Below the pieces are notes generated by a model. That model was given only the letters and a program-made list of their open reading frames with translations. It did not search any database and had not been told where the DNA came from. 32,826 nt of DNA from Chloroflexota bacterium (GTDB taxonomy: Bacteria > Chloroflexota > Anaerolineae > DUEN01): assembly GCA_013152435.1 (NCBI GenBank), contig JAADGJ010000047.1, positions 1 through 32,826 of the forward strand, read 5' to 3'. Both the position numbers and the translations under genes were made by a program. This document shows, piece after piece, positions 16,921-26,191 of this stretch. Numbering within the stretch: position 1 is the stretch's first letter; each line of letters opens with the position of its first letter.

Positions 16921-17771
16921 TGAAACCCAACCTACGCAAAAGCCTCTCACAGGCGATCAACTACATCGTCTGGACCTTGCTCACCCTGATCACACTGTTC
17001 CCCATCTACTGGATGTTCCTGGTCTCGGCCCGGACACGTGTGGAGCTCTTCGACAAGCCCAAGCTGTATCAGACGAGCTTCTACGCCGAGAACTTCATCC
17101 GCCCGTTATTCCGAGACGTCTACGGGCGCTATCTGCTGAATTCGTTTATCATCTCCACGGGAAACATGCTTTTGGTGGTCGTCCTGGCCATCCTGGCCAC
17201 GTACGCCCTCTCGCGATACCGCATCCCGGGCGATCAGAACATCTTCTTCTGGACCATCACCAATCGAATGGCGCCGCCCGCCGCGTTCATGCTGCCGTTG
17301 TTCCTGCTATACAGCCGCGTTCTGCGCATAGGTGACTGGCGCCTGTTCGACACGCACATCGGCCTAATCCTGGCTTATTGCGTCTTCAACCTGCCATTCG
17401 CCATCTGGCTGCTGAAGGGGATCGTGGACGGCATCCCCATCGAGCTGGACGACGCGGCCATGGTAGACGGGGCCTCGGTCATGCAGGTCATCTGGCGCAT
17501 CATCGTGCCGCTGGCCGCCCCAGGCATCGCCATCACGGCGCTGCTGAGCTGGATCTTCGCCTGGAACGAGTTCCTGTTCGCCGCCACCCTGACCAGCGTA
17601 AGGGCCCGCACCATCACCACCGGCCTGTCGGAGTTCGTGACGGTGGTGGGGACCAACTGGGGGGAGATGGCCGCCATGGCCATCGTGTGCCTGGCGCCTG
17701 CTATCCTATTCCTGGCGCTCGTGCAACAGTACATCGTGGTCGGCCTGACCTTCGGCGCCGTGCGTGAGTAG
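16920..17771 (+). CDS. ABC transporter permease (MalG/UgpE type)
   Basis: A 283-aa permease, the partner of the preceding one. The first helix is near residues 17-38. The typical [29 protein letters not shown] segment follows, then the EAA loop [29 protein letters not shown] and a final [16 protein letters not shown]. The ATG overlaps the previous stop codon. A frame opening earlier (16731) is a shadow inside the first permease. The product completes the membrane channel. The ATP-hydrolysing subunit is not encoded in this operon, so a shared ATPase elsewhere in the genome would have to serve it. Confidence 0.92.
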   Translation: MKPNLRKSLSQAINYIVWTLLTLITLFPIYWMFLVSARTRVELFDKPKLYQTSFYAENFIRPLFRDVYGRYLLNSFIISTGNMLLVVVLAILATYALSRYRIPGDQNIFFWTITNRMAPPAAFMLPLFLLYSRVLRIGDWRLFDTHIGLILAYCVFNLPFAIWLLKGIVDGIPIELDDAAMVDGASVMQVIWRIIVPLAAPGIAITALLSWIFAWNEFLFAATLTSVRARTITTGLSEFVTVVGTNWGEMAAMAIVCLAPAILFLALVQQYIVVGLTFGAVRE

Positions 17772-17780
17772 GAGGCGTAC

Positions 17781-17978
17781 ATGACACGAACGCAGAAGCC
17801 CCCGAGGCGTGGATTCCTGCCGATGGAGACGAACCTGTTCGATCGGATCTTCATCGGCGTCGTCCTGTTCGTGGCCATCCACTTGCTTTGGATGCGATTT
17901 GTGGAACAATATATCCCACTGACCGTGGCAACGATTCTATCCGTGGTCCTCATGTACGTGATCGCCAAATGGGGGTAG
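17781..17978 (+). CDS. Small two-helix membrane protein of the transport operon
   Basis: A 65-aa protein, confidently real because GAGTAGGAGG precedes its ATG, it lies 9 bp after the permease, and the dehydrogenase gene starts 6 bp after it. A basic N-terminus (TRTQKPPRRG) is followed by helix 1 (about 21-38, FDRIFIGVVLFVAIHLLW), a short acidic loop (FVEQYIP) and helix 2 (about 46-63). Small membrane proteins of the DUF2160 kind occur in some polyol/glycerol ABC operons. This one is shorter and I do not claim membership. It may stabilise or regulate the permease pair. Confidence 0.75.
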   Translation: MTRTQKPPRRGFLPMETNLFDRIFIGVVLFVAIHLLWMRFVEQYIPLTVATILSVVLMYVIAKWG

Positions 17979-17984
17979 GACGAC

Positions 17985-19061
17985 ATGGTTCCTAAGACGA
18001 TGAAAGCTGTCGTGGTACACGGCATCCGGGACTACCGGCTGGAGGAGGTGCCGGTCCCGCAGATCGGGCCGGGCGAGGTATTGGTGCGCGTGCTGGCCAC
18101 CGGCATCTGCGCCAGCGACGTGAAAACGCACGAGGGGTATCGCGTGTGGGGATCCGAGGAGATCCCGGCCTATATCGAGGCACCCGTGATCCCCGGCCAC
18201 GAGTTCGTGGGCCAGGTGGTGGCCCTGGGGGAGGGCGCCGGCGAGAAGTACGGCCTGCAGGTGGGCGACATGGCCGTGTCCGAGCAGATCGTGCCGTGCT
18301 GGCAATGCCGATTCTGCAAGCGCGGCCAGTATTGGATGTGTCAGCAACACGACATCTACGGCTTCAAGAAGGACCGGGCCGAGGGCTCCTGGGCGGAGTA
18401 CATGCGCTTCCCAGCCAACGCCATCAACTACAAGGTGCCCTCGGATATTCCGCCCGAACACGCGGCCCTGATCGAGCCGCTGGCCTGCGCCATCCACGCC
18501 GTGGAGCGGGGCGATATCCAGCTGGGCGACGTGGTGGTGATCGCCGGGATGGGGCCCATCGGGCTGTGCATGCTGCAGGTGGCGAGGCAGAAGGGGCCGG
18601 GGCTGCTCATCGCCCTGGACATGAAGCCCAAGCGCCTGGAGCTGGCCAGACAGCTCGGGGCGGACCTGGCCATCGATGTGAGCCAGGGGGACGCCGTGCA
18701 GCGGGTGTTGGACCTGACCGACGGTTACGGGTGCGACGTGTATATCGAGGCGACGGGAGCGGGTCCGGCCGTGGGGCAGGGGCTGCAGATGCTGCGCCGG
18801 CTGGGGACGTTCGTGGAGTTCAGCGTCCACGCCGGCCCCGTCTCCGTGGACTGGTCCGTCATCGGCGACGTGAAGGAGCTGAACATCCACGGCTCTCACC
18901 TGGGGCCGTACTGTTACCCGCTGGCCATCGAGTATCTGCGCAATGGCGTGGTCAACGGCGGCGCGCTCGTGACCCATCGGCTTCCTCTGGAGAAATTCGC
19001 CGAGGGGTTGGAGATCGCCCACCAGGGCGACGAGTCCATCAAGGTGGTGCTGATACCGTGA
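17985..19061 (+). CDS. Zinc-dependent MDR dehydrogenase, erythritol/L-threitol dehydrogenase-like
   Basis: A 358-aa medium-chain alcohol dehydrogenase that would oxidise a polyol with NAD. Catalytic zinc ligands are Cys42 (GICASDVK) and His72-Glu73 (PGHEF). Structural zinc is held by Cys105, 108, 111 and 119 in PCWQCRFCKRGQYWMC. The coenzyme domain has GMGPIG (about 188-193). Blocks such as SEQIVPCW, CKRGQY and LTDGYGCDVYIEATG, and the ending with GSHLGPYCYP, are closely like the erythritol/L-threitol dehydrogenase group as I remember it. Position directly behind the transporter supports a role in breaking down the imported compound. The ATG at 17985 follows GGTAGGACG; codon 6 is another ATG. 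Confidence 0.85.
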   Translation: MVPKTMKAVVVHGIRDYRLEEVPVPQIGPGEVLVRVLATGICASDVKTHEGYRVWGSEEIPAYIEAPVIPGHEFVGQVVALGEGAGEKYGLQVGDMAVSEQIVPCWQCRFCKRGQYWMCQQHDIYGFKKDRAEGSWAEYMRFPANAINYKVPSDIPPEHAALIEPLACAIHAVERGDIQLGDVVVIAGMGPIGLCMLQVARQKGPGLLIALDMKPKRLELARQLGADLAIDVSQGDAVQRVLDLTDGYGCDVYIEATGAGPAVGQGLQMLRRLGTFVEFSVHAGPVSVDWSVIGDVKELNIHGSHLGPYCYPLAIEYLRNGVVNGGALVTHRLPLEKFAEGLEIAHQGDESIKVVLIP

Positions 19062-19177
19062 GGCGGGGAACGGAGGACGGAGGGCGTGGAACGCAGGGCG
19101 GAGGGTGACGATCGCCACCTCCTCCTCACTTTTTCACTCCATCACTCTTTACGTTTCGCCTCTAACGGAGGTCAACC

Positions 19178-19948
19178 ATGGGCATCCTGGATCGCTTCCG
19201 ACTGGACGGCAAGACGGCGCTGGTGACCGGCGCCGGGCGGGGAATTGGCCAGGGCTACGCCCACGCGCTGGCCGAGGCCGGTGCCGATGTGGCCATCGTC
19301 GACATCGATGCGGAGGCGGCGCAGAGGGTCGCCGAGGAGATCCGGGCGCTGGGCCGCCGCTCCCTGGCCATCGTCGCCGACGTGACCCGAAAGGCCGACG
19401 TGCAGCGGATGGTCGACACGATCGTACAGGAGTGGGGGAAGCTGGACATCGGCGTGAACAACGCGGGCATTGGCGGCTGGGCCAACGCCGAGGATATGAC
19501 GGAAGAGGAGTGGGATCGCGTCATCGACGTGAACTTGAAGGGGGTGTTCCTATGCGCCCAGGCCGAGGCCCGGGTGATGATTCCTCGCCGCTCGGGGAAG
19601 ATCATCAACACGGCCTCCATGTCAGGCACCATCGTGAACCGGCCACAGAACCAGGTCGCATACAACGCGTCCAAGGCGGGCGTCATTCACCTGACCCGGA
19701 GCATGGCGGCCGAGTGGGCCAGGTATGGGATCTGCGTGAACTCCATCAGCCCGGGATATACCTACACGCCGCTGGTCGAATCACCGGAAGTGCGGGACAT
19801 GATCCCGCTGTGGTTGAAGGACATCCCCATGGGCCGCATGGCACAGGTGAGTGATCTGCAGGGGGCCGTCGTGTACCTGGCGTCGGAGGCCTCGGATTAT
19901 GTGACCGGGCACGATCTGGTCATCGACGGCGGGTATACGGTGTGGTAA
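19178..19948 (+). CDS. Short-chain dehydrogenase/reductase (classical SDR)
   Basis: A 256-aa classical SDR. The cofactor motif TGAGRGIG is at 17-24, an acidic Asp42 region (VDID) favours NAD over NADP, NNAG is at 94-97, and the catalytic residues are Ser147, Tyr162 and Lys166 (YNASK). The C-terminus has the usual Y-V-T-G-x-x-L-x-I-D-G-G. It probably oxidises or reduces a sugar or polyol intermediate in the same pathway as the upstream MDR enzyme. The gap of 116 bp from that gene is G-rich and shows no terminator, so it is likely in the same transcript. The ribosome-binding site GGAGGTCAACC is identical to that of the binding-protein gene. The exact substrate is unknown. Confidence 0.9.
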   Translation: MGILDRFRLDGKTALVTGAGRGIGQGYAHALAEAGADVAIVDIDAEAAQRVAEEIRALGRRSLAIVADVTRKADVQRMVDTIVQEWGKLDIGVNNAGIGGWANAEDMTEEEWDRVIDVNLKGVFLCAQAEARVMIPRRSGKIINTASMSGTIVNRPQNQVAYNASKAGVIHLTRSMAAEWARYGICVNSISPGYTYTPLVESPEVRDMIPLWLKDIPMGRMAQVSDLQGAVVYLASEASDYVTGHDLVIDGGYTVW

Positions 19949-20042
19949 CCGGGCCCTTCCCTCGCGGCCTATCCCCCACCCTGGAGCGCTACACCGACAT
20001 CACAGCGCGAGGCCGCCACGAACAAGCCGATACGAGAAGATC

Positions 20043-20097
20043 ACGCCGCCTGCCTCGGGATGGTATCCCCATCCGGCGCAAACGAGGCAGGCGGCGT
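20043..20097. repeat. 15-bp perfect inverted repeat after the polyol operon
   Basis: Arms 20043-20057 and 20083-20097 are exact reverse complements. The 25-nt loop contains a smaller hairpin (GGATGG/CCATCC). It lies about 95 bp after the SDR stop. A transcript-end role is plausible, but there is no T-run after the stem. Elsewhere in 19949-20403 I find only the direct and dispersed repeats listed separately. Confidence 0.55.
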
Positions 20098-20204
20098 CGT
20101 CATGTATGACCACGGCAAACATACGACATATAGGGGTATGCGCCCTTCTGGATACAAAATAGCGGAAAAAGGAATCCCCTGAGGCACGATCGGCCGAGCC
20201 ACGT

Positions 20205-20403
20205 CCACCGTTTATCCAGCGCCCCATTCGCATCAACTGAACAGCATGGGCGAGGCCCTTGCCTGTCGCTTTTTCCCTCCACAGGCGGCCGCACCTGAAA
20301 GGGGAGGTGCGGAGGGGAAGCCCCTCCGAGCCACCCCGGAGATGCGGGGCCACGCTTCCGTATCGCTTAACTTGATACCAATGCCACCGTTTATCCAGCG
20401 CCC

Positions 20404-20404
<1 letters not shown>
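20205..20404. repeat. 21-bp direct repeats flanking a dispersed palindromic repeat
   Basis: The 21-mer starting CCACCGTTTATCCAGCG occurs at 20205-20225 and again, identical, at 20384-20404. Between them lie 158 bp that include a GGAGGGG/CCCCTCC stem and a 64-bp segment (20320-20383). That segment recurs at 32011-32074 with five mismatches. The right-hand 21-mer includes the last base of the stop codon of the tandem-repeat protein. This layout resembles an element bounded by a duplicated target, although 21 bp is long for a target duplication. Confidence 0.65.
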
Positions 20405-22368
<1,964 letters not shown>

Positions 22369-22603
22369 GAGGGGGACCTCCACTCCAGAGGACAGATTAC
22401 GGGCGGGATAATCAGACGATCCTCACAAGTCTTCAGGCTTCAGGGTTGCCATCCAACGGCCAAGGCCGGTCACATGCTGGGCGTCAGCAACCCACGCCAA
22501 TCGACTGGATGATAGCGACGTATCGCTTAACGGCAGTGCCAACGACTGGCAAAGCCAAGCGGGCGTAACGAGCGAAGGCGAAGCCAGCCTGCTGGATGCA
22601 GGG

Positions 22604-22936
22604 TCAAGCAGAGTCCTCCTCTGCCTCGCCTGATTCTCGTCCCAGCCCACGCCTCTTCAGCCATTTCTGCAGCGAGCGTTGGCTTTCTTGTGACGGAATC
22701 CCGGCCAGCAAATGCTGCACTTCAATATCTTCATCCAGATCCGGCCAATGAATGCCTTCCCCATCCCCAATCAACCGCCAATTCGCTCGCTCCTCCGGCC
22801 TTCCATGGAGAAGTCGGGGGAACCAGGCCAAAGGCACACTAATCGTGCGGCCGTCATCCAACTCCACGATGAGTTCCTCTGCAGTTACCTTCACCGTTTG
22901 CGCTCGCGCCTGCCGCTCAATCACCAAAGTATTCAT
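22604..22936 (-). CDS. DUF2442 protein, partner of DUF4160
   Basis: A 110-aa protein with the DUF2442 pattern: VKVTAEELIVELDDGRTISVPLAWFPRL, then a R-P-E-E-R-x-N-W stretch, and G-I-H-W-P-D-L-D-E-D-I near residue 75. Its function is not established. DUF2442 genes are very often found directly after DUF4160 genes and have been suggested to form toxin-antitoxin-like pairs. The ATG at 22936 lies 20 bp inside the end of the DUF4160 gene, so the pair is coupled. The longer upstream frame is the shadow of the partner gene. The C-terminus is acidic (EAEEDSA). A second, orphan DUF2442 is at 25901. Confidence 0.85.
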   Translation of the reverse strand: MNTLVIERQARAQTVKVTAEELIVELDDGRTISVPLAWFPRLLHGRPEERANWRLIGDGEGIHWPDLDEDIEVQHLLAGIPSQESQRSLQKWLKRRGLGRESGEAEEDSA

Positions 22937-23153
22937 GCCATGCCTCCAGAAACTCCTGCTCATGCTCTTCGACGAGCTGTTGAATTCGCCGTATCTCATG
23001 GGGTCGGAACCGACCACTGGACTGCAAACGTACTGGATTGAGCCAGAATTTGGCCACTTTCTGTTCCCGTTCGACATGAATATGGGGTGGCTCGGAACGG
23101 TCACCGGCGTAAAAGAAAAACCGATATGGTCCTACCTGTTTGATAGTGGGCAT
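22917..23153 (-). CDS. DUF4160 protein
   Basis: A 78-aa protein with the DUF4160 hallmark block YRFFFYAGDRSEPPHIHVER, in which E-P-P-H-I-H-V is the family signature, followed by KVAKFWLNPVRL and an acidic helical C-terminus. The family has no agreed biochemical role. Its constant pairing with DUF2442 and frequent placement in variable regions suggest a toxin-antitoxin or regulatory pair. The ATG follows AAGGA. The promoter is not certain; TACACT near 23190-23195 on the minus strand could be a -10 box. It sits in the block of cassette-like genes at 22.5-25.4 kb. Confidence 0.85.
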   Translation of the reverse strand: MPTIKQVGPYRFFFYAGDRSEPPHIHVEREQKVAKFWLNPVRLQSSGRFRPHEIRRIQQLVEEHEQEFLEAWHEYFGD

Positions 23154-23265
23154 TATCCTTTACCATCGGGCAGACGGAGAATTCGCTTTTAGTGTAGCAT
23201 ATCTACGAAAGGCTAGAACTCCACCGCTCTCGCGCTGCATTCCCACCGCCGAAGGCGGGTCGGCT

Positions 23266-24108
23266 CTACGCAGGGTTGGGCGGCATCTTAGACCAATACT
23301 CAGAAAGGTGTTGGTAAACTGGAAACAAAGTATCGAGGAACTCTATTAGTATTTCTACAAATGATCTAGTCGTTTGCATAATTTGTGTGATGAGTTGGCG
23401 TCGCTCAAGCCTATATAGGTCTCGTACTATACGCGGGTTCATTAGCGGGTCAAACACATCTGAGGATTGTCTTTCTATCTCTAGTTCTTCCATCGATTCT
23501 TGAACAAAACGAAGGCTGTCGAGTTGATCTAAGAAGTCTAAACCAGGAACATGTCCACGATGCACATATAAATGGCGTGTCTCTCGATAATCGCCAATCG
23601 CCGCTTTTAATCTATCCAACGCCCCCTTTACTTTTGTCTTCCTAACCAACTTATTCTTTGCCACGCCCTTCTTATCGCAATACCTGGGATTTATGCCTAA
23701 CGCGAAGACAGCATTTGTGAGCAAGAGGGCAATATCGTACAGATTTACAACTACTACAAGATAGTGGGAGTAATGATAGTTTACCCATTTATGAAGAGTT
23801 ATACTGTGTTCGTTGAAAAACTTGGAATTCGGAAATCTCCTGAGATATATTGGCACTTCTTCCATACGCGAAACAGCACCTATCAGATTGCTTGCATAGT
23901 GAAACACGCCGTTATGATATACAATCTCTGGAGTAATATCAAGACCAGGGGACTCGCCCAATTGAAGTGCTTGAATTGCTTGTTTGCTCAGTGAGCTGGT
24001 TAATGATCTTTGATTCTCGAGCACCCTTACGAAAAAAGGATGCGTTAACAACTTGTAATATTCGGGTTTGTCGTTAACCCCTTTACCTGTCAATTCCCTT
24101 TTCTCCAC
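23266..24108 (-). CDS. Cthe_2314-type HEPN protein
   Basis: A 280-aa protein resembling the Cthe_2314 HEPN family. HEPN proteins are often RNases in toxin-antitoxin or abortive-infection systems, with an R-x4-6-H active site. Here Arg178-H-L-Y-V-His183 in YRETRHLYVHRG gives R-x4-H. Helical segments rich in leucine surround it, and a segment at about 115-140 (YLVVVVNLYDIALLLTNAVFALG) is hydrophobic. The coding sequence looks clearly AT-richer than the genes around it, a sign of transfer. The only start is a GTG without a clear ribosome-binding site. The gene is bracketed by the 11-bp inverted pair GTTGGGCGGCA/TGCCGCCCAAC, and its last codons lie inside one of these. No antitoxin is adjacent unless the AbiJ-like gene has that role. 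Confidence 0.7.
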   Translation of the reverse strand: MEKRELTGKGVNDKPEYYKLLTHPFFVRVLENQRSLTSSLSKQAIQALQLGESPGLDITPEIVYHNGVFHYASNLIGAVSRMEEVPIYLRRFPNSKFFNEHSITLHKWVNYHYSHYLVVVVNLYDIALLLTNAVFALGINPRYCDKKGVAKNKLVRKTKVKGALDRLKAAIGDYRETRHLYVHRGHVPGLDFLDQLDSLRFVQESMEELEIERQSSDVFDPLMNPRIVRDLYRLERRQLITQIMQTTRSFVEILIEFLDTLFPVYQHLSEYWSKMPPNPA

Positions 24109-24126
24109 GGTTTTAAATCATCTGCC

Positions 24127-24253
24127 GCCCAACGGCGCGGCGGATAAGCCGCCGGCAAAGGGCTAGACAGCCCAAGCCAGTCGGCTTAACGGAGATGCTC
24201 AGCCGCCCGCCGAAGCGCCAGCGGAGGTGGGTCGGCTGCAGCGGATGTTAGCC
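24127..24253 (-). other. Integron attC-like recombination site
   Basis: Read on the minus strand, the first 70 bp (24253-24184) have the full attC order. An R''-like GGCTAAC is followed by L'' GCTGCAGCCGACCC (24242-24229), a loop, L' GGGCGGCTGAGC (24208-24197) and R' GTTAAGC (24190-24184), which fits GTTRRRY. L'' pairs with L' with one extra unpaired G (GCT-G-CAGCCG against CGGCTGAGC), as in genuine attC sites, and that extra base orients the site with the AbiJ-like gene upstream. A second core, GTTGGGC at 24133-24127, follows 50 bp on, just before the HEPN gene. The first core has one departure from RYYYAAC. Confidence 0.6.
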
Positions 24254-24267
24254 CGCATTTACTTCGA

Positions 24268-25197
24268 CTATGTAATATGCCTTCTTTGTTCATCCTGTCC
24301 TCTCGAAGATGCAATTAGGTACCGGATAAGAGCTATCCCTAAATGTAGGCAAAACTCGGCATCATTCAATAAAACTCTTGAAGGCACAGGAGCACCGTGT
24401 CTCACTGCTGGCTCCGCGCTTGCATAGCCATAGAATTTCTCAATCACTGATACAAGAAGCGGAGGAATGGCTTGGGCCTTTCTCAGTTCCTTCGCGACAT
24501 CGCCCAGAGTTGATGTTCGGGGGTAAAGAACCCTGCCCACACTTTCCAACGCACTAACGATTTCTTTGATGGAGTTCTCTGGGTCTACCGGTCGCTCATA
24601 AATGTATCGAACTGCCTTTCTGTAATGCTCGCGGGCTGGTTCAAACTCATCCTTCAACTCTTCTTGGGCTGCCTGCATTCTGCGTCCTAGAACTGAAGGG
24701 ATTTCCCTTTTTAGCAAGCCGTCAGCGTCTAGCCTCCAACTTATTCTCTCCTCAATGAACAATTCATTCACCCGGCGCCGATAAGCTTCAAAGCCGTAGC
24801 GGTCTACTTGCTCTTTGTCAGAGGGCCAGACCGACCACTCATCTTCCGCCGCTTTAACCTGCTTCCCAACAATTTCGACAATGTCGTAGAACTCGTACCA
24901 TTGGCATTCTTTTATCAAACCAGTGAGATATTCCCAGCAGTACCACGAGTCGTATGCAGCATCATCTATTTCCTGGCGTAGTTGGACGCTGATTATCTCG
25001 TTCAGGGCTTTGATGCCAAGAGGTTTTCCCTCAGGGTTAGGATAACGGCTATCGCGGTCTACATAGGTGAAATCACTAAGCACGCCATTGATATATGCAA
25101 TGCGAAGCCATATTGGTGCGTCCTCGAGAATAGGCTCTGAGGGAAGTCTTGGATCATACCCATACCTTCGCGAGAATGTGGTCACCTTATTGTACAC
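24268..25197 (-). CDS. AbiJ-NTD4-like abortive-infection protein
   Basis: A 309-aa protein. The N-terminus FSRRYGYDP (8-16) and a middle block FEAYRRRVNELFIEERISWRLDADGLLKREIP (about 136-167) resemble the AbiJ N-terminal domain 4 found in phage-defence proteins. The C-terminal part (about 205-295), with NSIKEIVSALESVGRVLYP, ...AVRHG (266-268) and a final helix, resembles the HEPN-like or Abi C-terminal domain that carries the toxic activity. The start is a GTG at 25197 or at codon 5, because AAGGAG lies close by. It is AT-richer than the flanking genes. An attC-like site follows its stop by 14 bp and palindromes lie before its start, the structure of an integron cassette. The family call is from pattern memory only. 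Confidence 0.6.
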   Translation of the reverse strand: MYNKVTTFSRRYGYDPRLPSEPILEDAPIWLRIAYINGVLSDFTYVDRDSRYPNPEGKPLGIKALNEIISVQLRQEIDDAAYDSWYCWEYLTGLIKECQWYEFYDIVEIVGKQVKAAEDEWSVWPSDKEQVDRYGFEAYRRRVNELFIEERISWRLDADGLLKREIPSVLGRRMQAAQEELKDEFEPAREHYRKAVRYIYERPVDPENSIKEIVSALESVGRVLYPRTSTLGDVAKELRKAQAIPPLLVSVIEKFYGYASAEPAVRHGAPVPSRVLLNDAEFCLHLGIALIRYLIASSRGQDEQRRHIT

Positions 25198-25226
25198 TCC
25201 TTGGACAACGACAATGTGACTTATCC

Positions 25227-25436
25227 GTTGGGCGGGCTAACGGCGCCGCGGATAACCCGCCGGCGACAGCCCACGAAGCCCGACCGGAGGGAGGGCTTGG
25301 TGGGCCGAGCCGGTCGGGTTCATCCGCTGGTTATGCGGCGAAGCGGAGCGAAGCCGCGATAACCAGCGGATGGCCGGAGCGTAGCGGAGGCATCCGCGGC
25401 GCCGTTATGGCGGCGAGCGAAGCCGCCGGCCATAAC
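25227..25436. repeat. Nested palindromes with attC-like TAAC/GTTA borders
   Basis: Four inverted repeats lie within 210 bp. The outer one has 16-bp perfect arms (25238-25253 and 25392-25407) starting TAAC and ending GTTA. An inner one has 14-bp arms (25321-25334 and 25359-25372) with a further GCGGC/GCCGC stem inside. CCCGACCGG/CCGGTCGGG is at 25279-25287 and 25310-25318. A last one has GTTATGGC/GCCATAAC arms (25404-25411 and 25429-25436). GTTGGGC at 25227-25233 fits an attC core. The block lies directly upstream of the AbiJ-like gene and shares the GCCGGCGG-x-TTATCCGC series with the region ahead of the HEPN gene. Confidence 0.6.
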
Positions 25437-25442
25437 TATTGA

Positions 25443-25498
25443 ATATACGGAATCCGTATTCTATGCTAATTTGAGGATGCTATGTGGATTCCGTATAT
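25443..25498. repeat. 13-bp perfect inverted repeat, AT-rich
   Basis: ATATACGGAATCC (25443-25455) and its exact complement GGATTCCGTATAT (25486-25498) are separated by 30 bp. The repeat begins just outside the GC-rich palindrome block, in an AT-rich stretch. It could be a protein-binding site or the end of an element. The rest of 25499-25685 shows no gene I can support. Confidence 0.5.
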
Positions 25499-25685
25499 AC
25501 TTCTGGATAATCGATAAATGCGGAAACATTCCGTGTAATATGGCCGCTGAACGTGGGACCATCCTACGCACAGTGGAGGCTTTGCAACCTCTTGCACGCC
25601 ATTGTACCCGAAGGAGCTTCTTACGTCAATACAACCAGCGCTATTTTGGCGAAATACGCACGTTCCGATGCACGACCGCATCGCG

Positions 25686-25718
25686 AAAAACCCCGGAGCC
25701 TTCGATGGCCCCGGGGTT
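25686..25718 (-). terminator. Intrinsic terminator downstream of the liv operon and DUF2442
   Basis: On the minus strand, AACCCCGGGGCC...GGCTCCGGGGTT forms a GC-rich stem with an ATCGAA loop and one mismatch, followed by TTTTT. It lies about 180 bp beyond the DUF2442 stop at 25901. Another small hairpin (CTCGCTGA/TCAGCGAG near 25828-25857) lies between them. It is the probable end of the transcript from the livKHMGF-DUF2442 genes. Confidence 0.75.
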
Positions 25719-25900
25719 CTGTTCGGTTATCCGCTCGTAAGCGCAAGACACCGACCTCTCGGAGAAGCCGGACGCCTACTCGACGATGATCGATTCGGCA
25801 TGCCTATCCGACATCACGGTCTCTCGCGCTCGCTGACGTTACTCCAGACATCAGCGAGAGTGACGAATCGTCGCGGATCCAGAGCTGCTGCTGACGGTAA

Positions 25901-26191
25901 CTAACGCGATTGGCGACTCTCCAGCCAGCGCCGCAGGGAATCTTGACTCTCTCCGGAGCGTCGCCCCAAAAGTATCCCCATAACACTCAGATCCTCATCC
26001 AAATCAGGCCAGTGGATATAAGCTCCATCGGCCAGAAGCACGAAGTTCTGCCTTTCCTCCGGTGTGCCATACCACAACCGCGGATACCATGCTAAGGGGA
26101 CACTGATGACACGCCCGTCAGTTAGCTCCACGGTAAGTACGTCTTCATCCACCCGTACTTCCCGGGCTCTAATCTCTTGCAGTCCAGTCAC
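25901..26191 (-). CDS. Orphan DUF2442 protein at the end of the liv operon
   Basis: A 96-aa DUF2442 protein, a paralogue of the product at 22604: VDEDVLTVELTDGRVISVPLAWYPRLWYG, then P-E-E-R-Q-N-F and IHWPDLDEDLSVMGIL. The start is a GTG that overlaps the livF stop as GTGA, so translation is coupled to livF. No DUF4160 gene is present beside it. It may be a stray antitoxin-like or regulatory protein that moved into the operon end. Whether it affects the transporter is unknown. An intrinsic terminator follows about 180 bp on. Confidence 0.8.
   Translation of the reverse strand: MTGLQEIRAREVRVDEDVLTVELTDGRVISVPLAWYPRLWYGTPEERQNFVLLADGAYIHWPDLDEDLSVMGILLGRRSGESQDSLRRWLESRQSR

Noticed and set aside
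25471-25904. Several plus-strand frames between the palindrome block and the orphan DUF2442 gene
   Set aside because: None has a ribosome-binding site or a recognisable domain. They cross a minus-strand terminator and hairpins.
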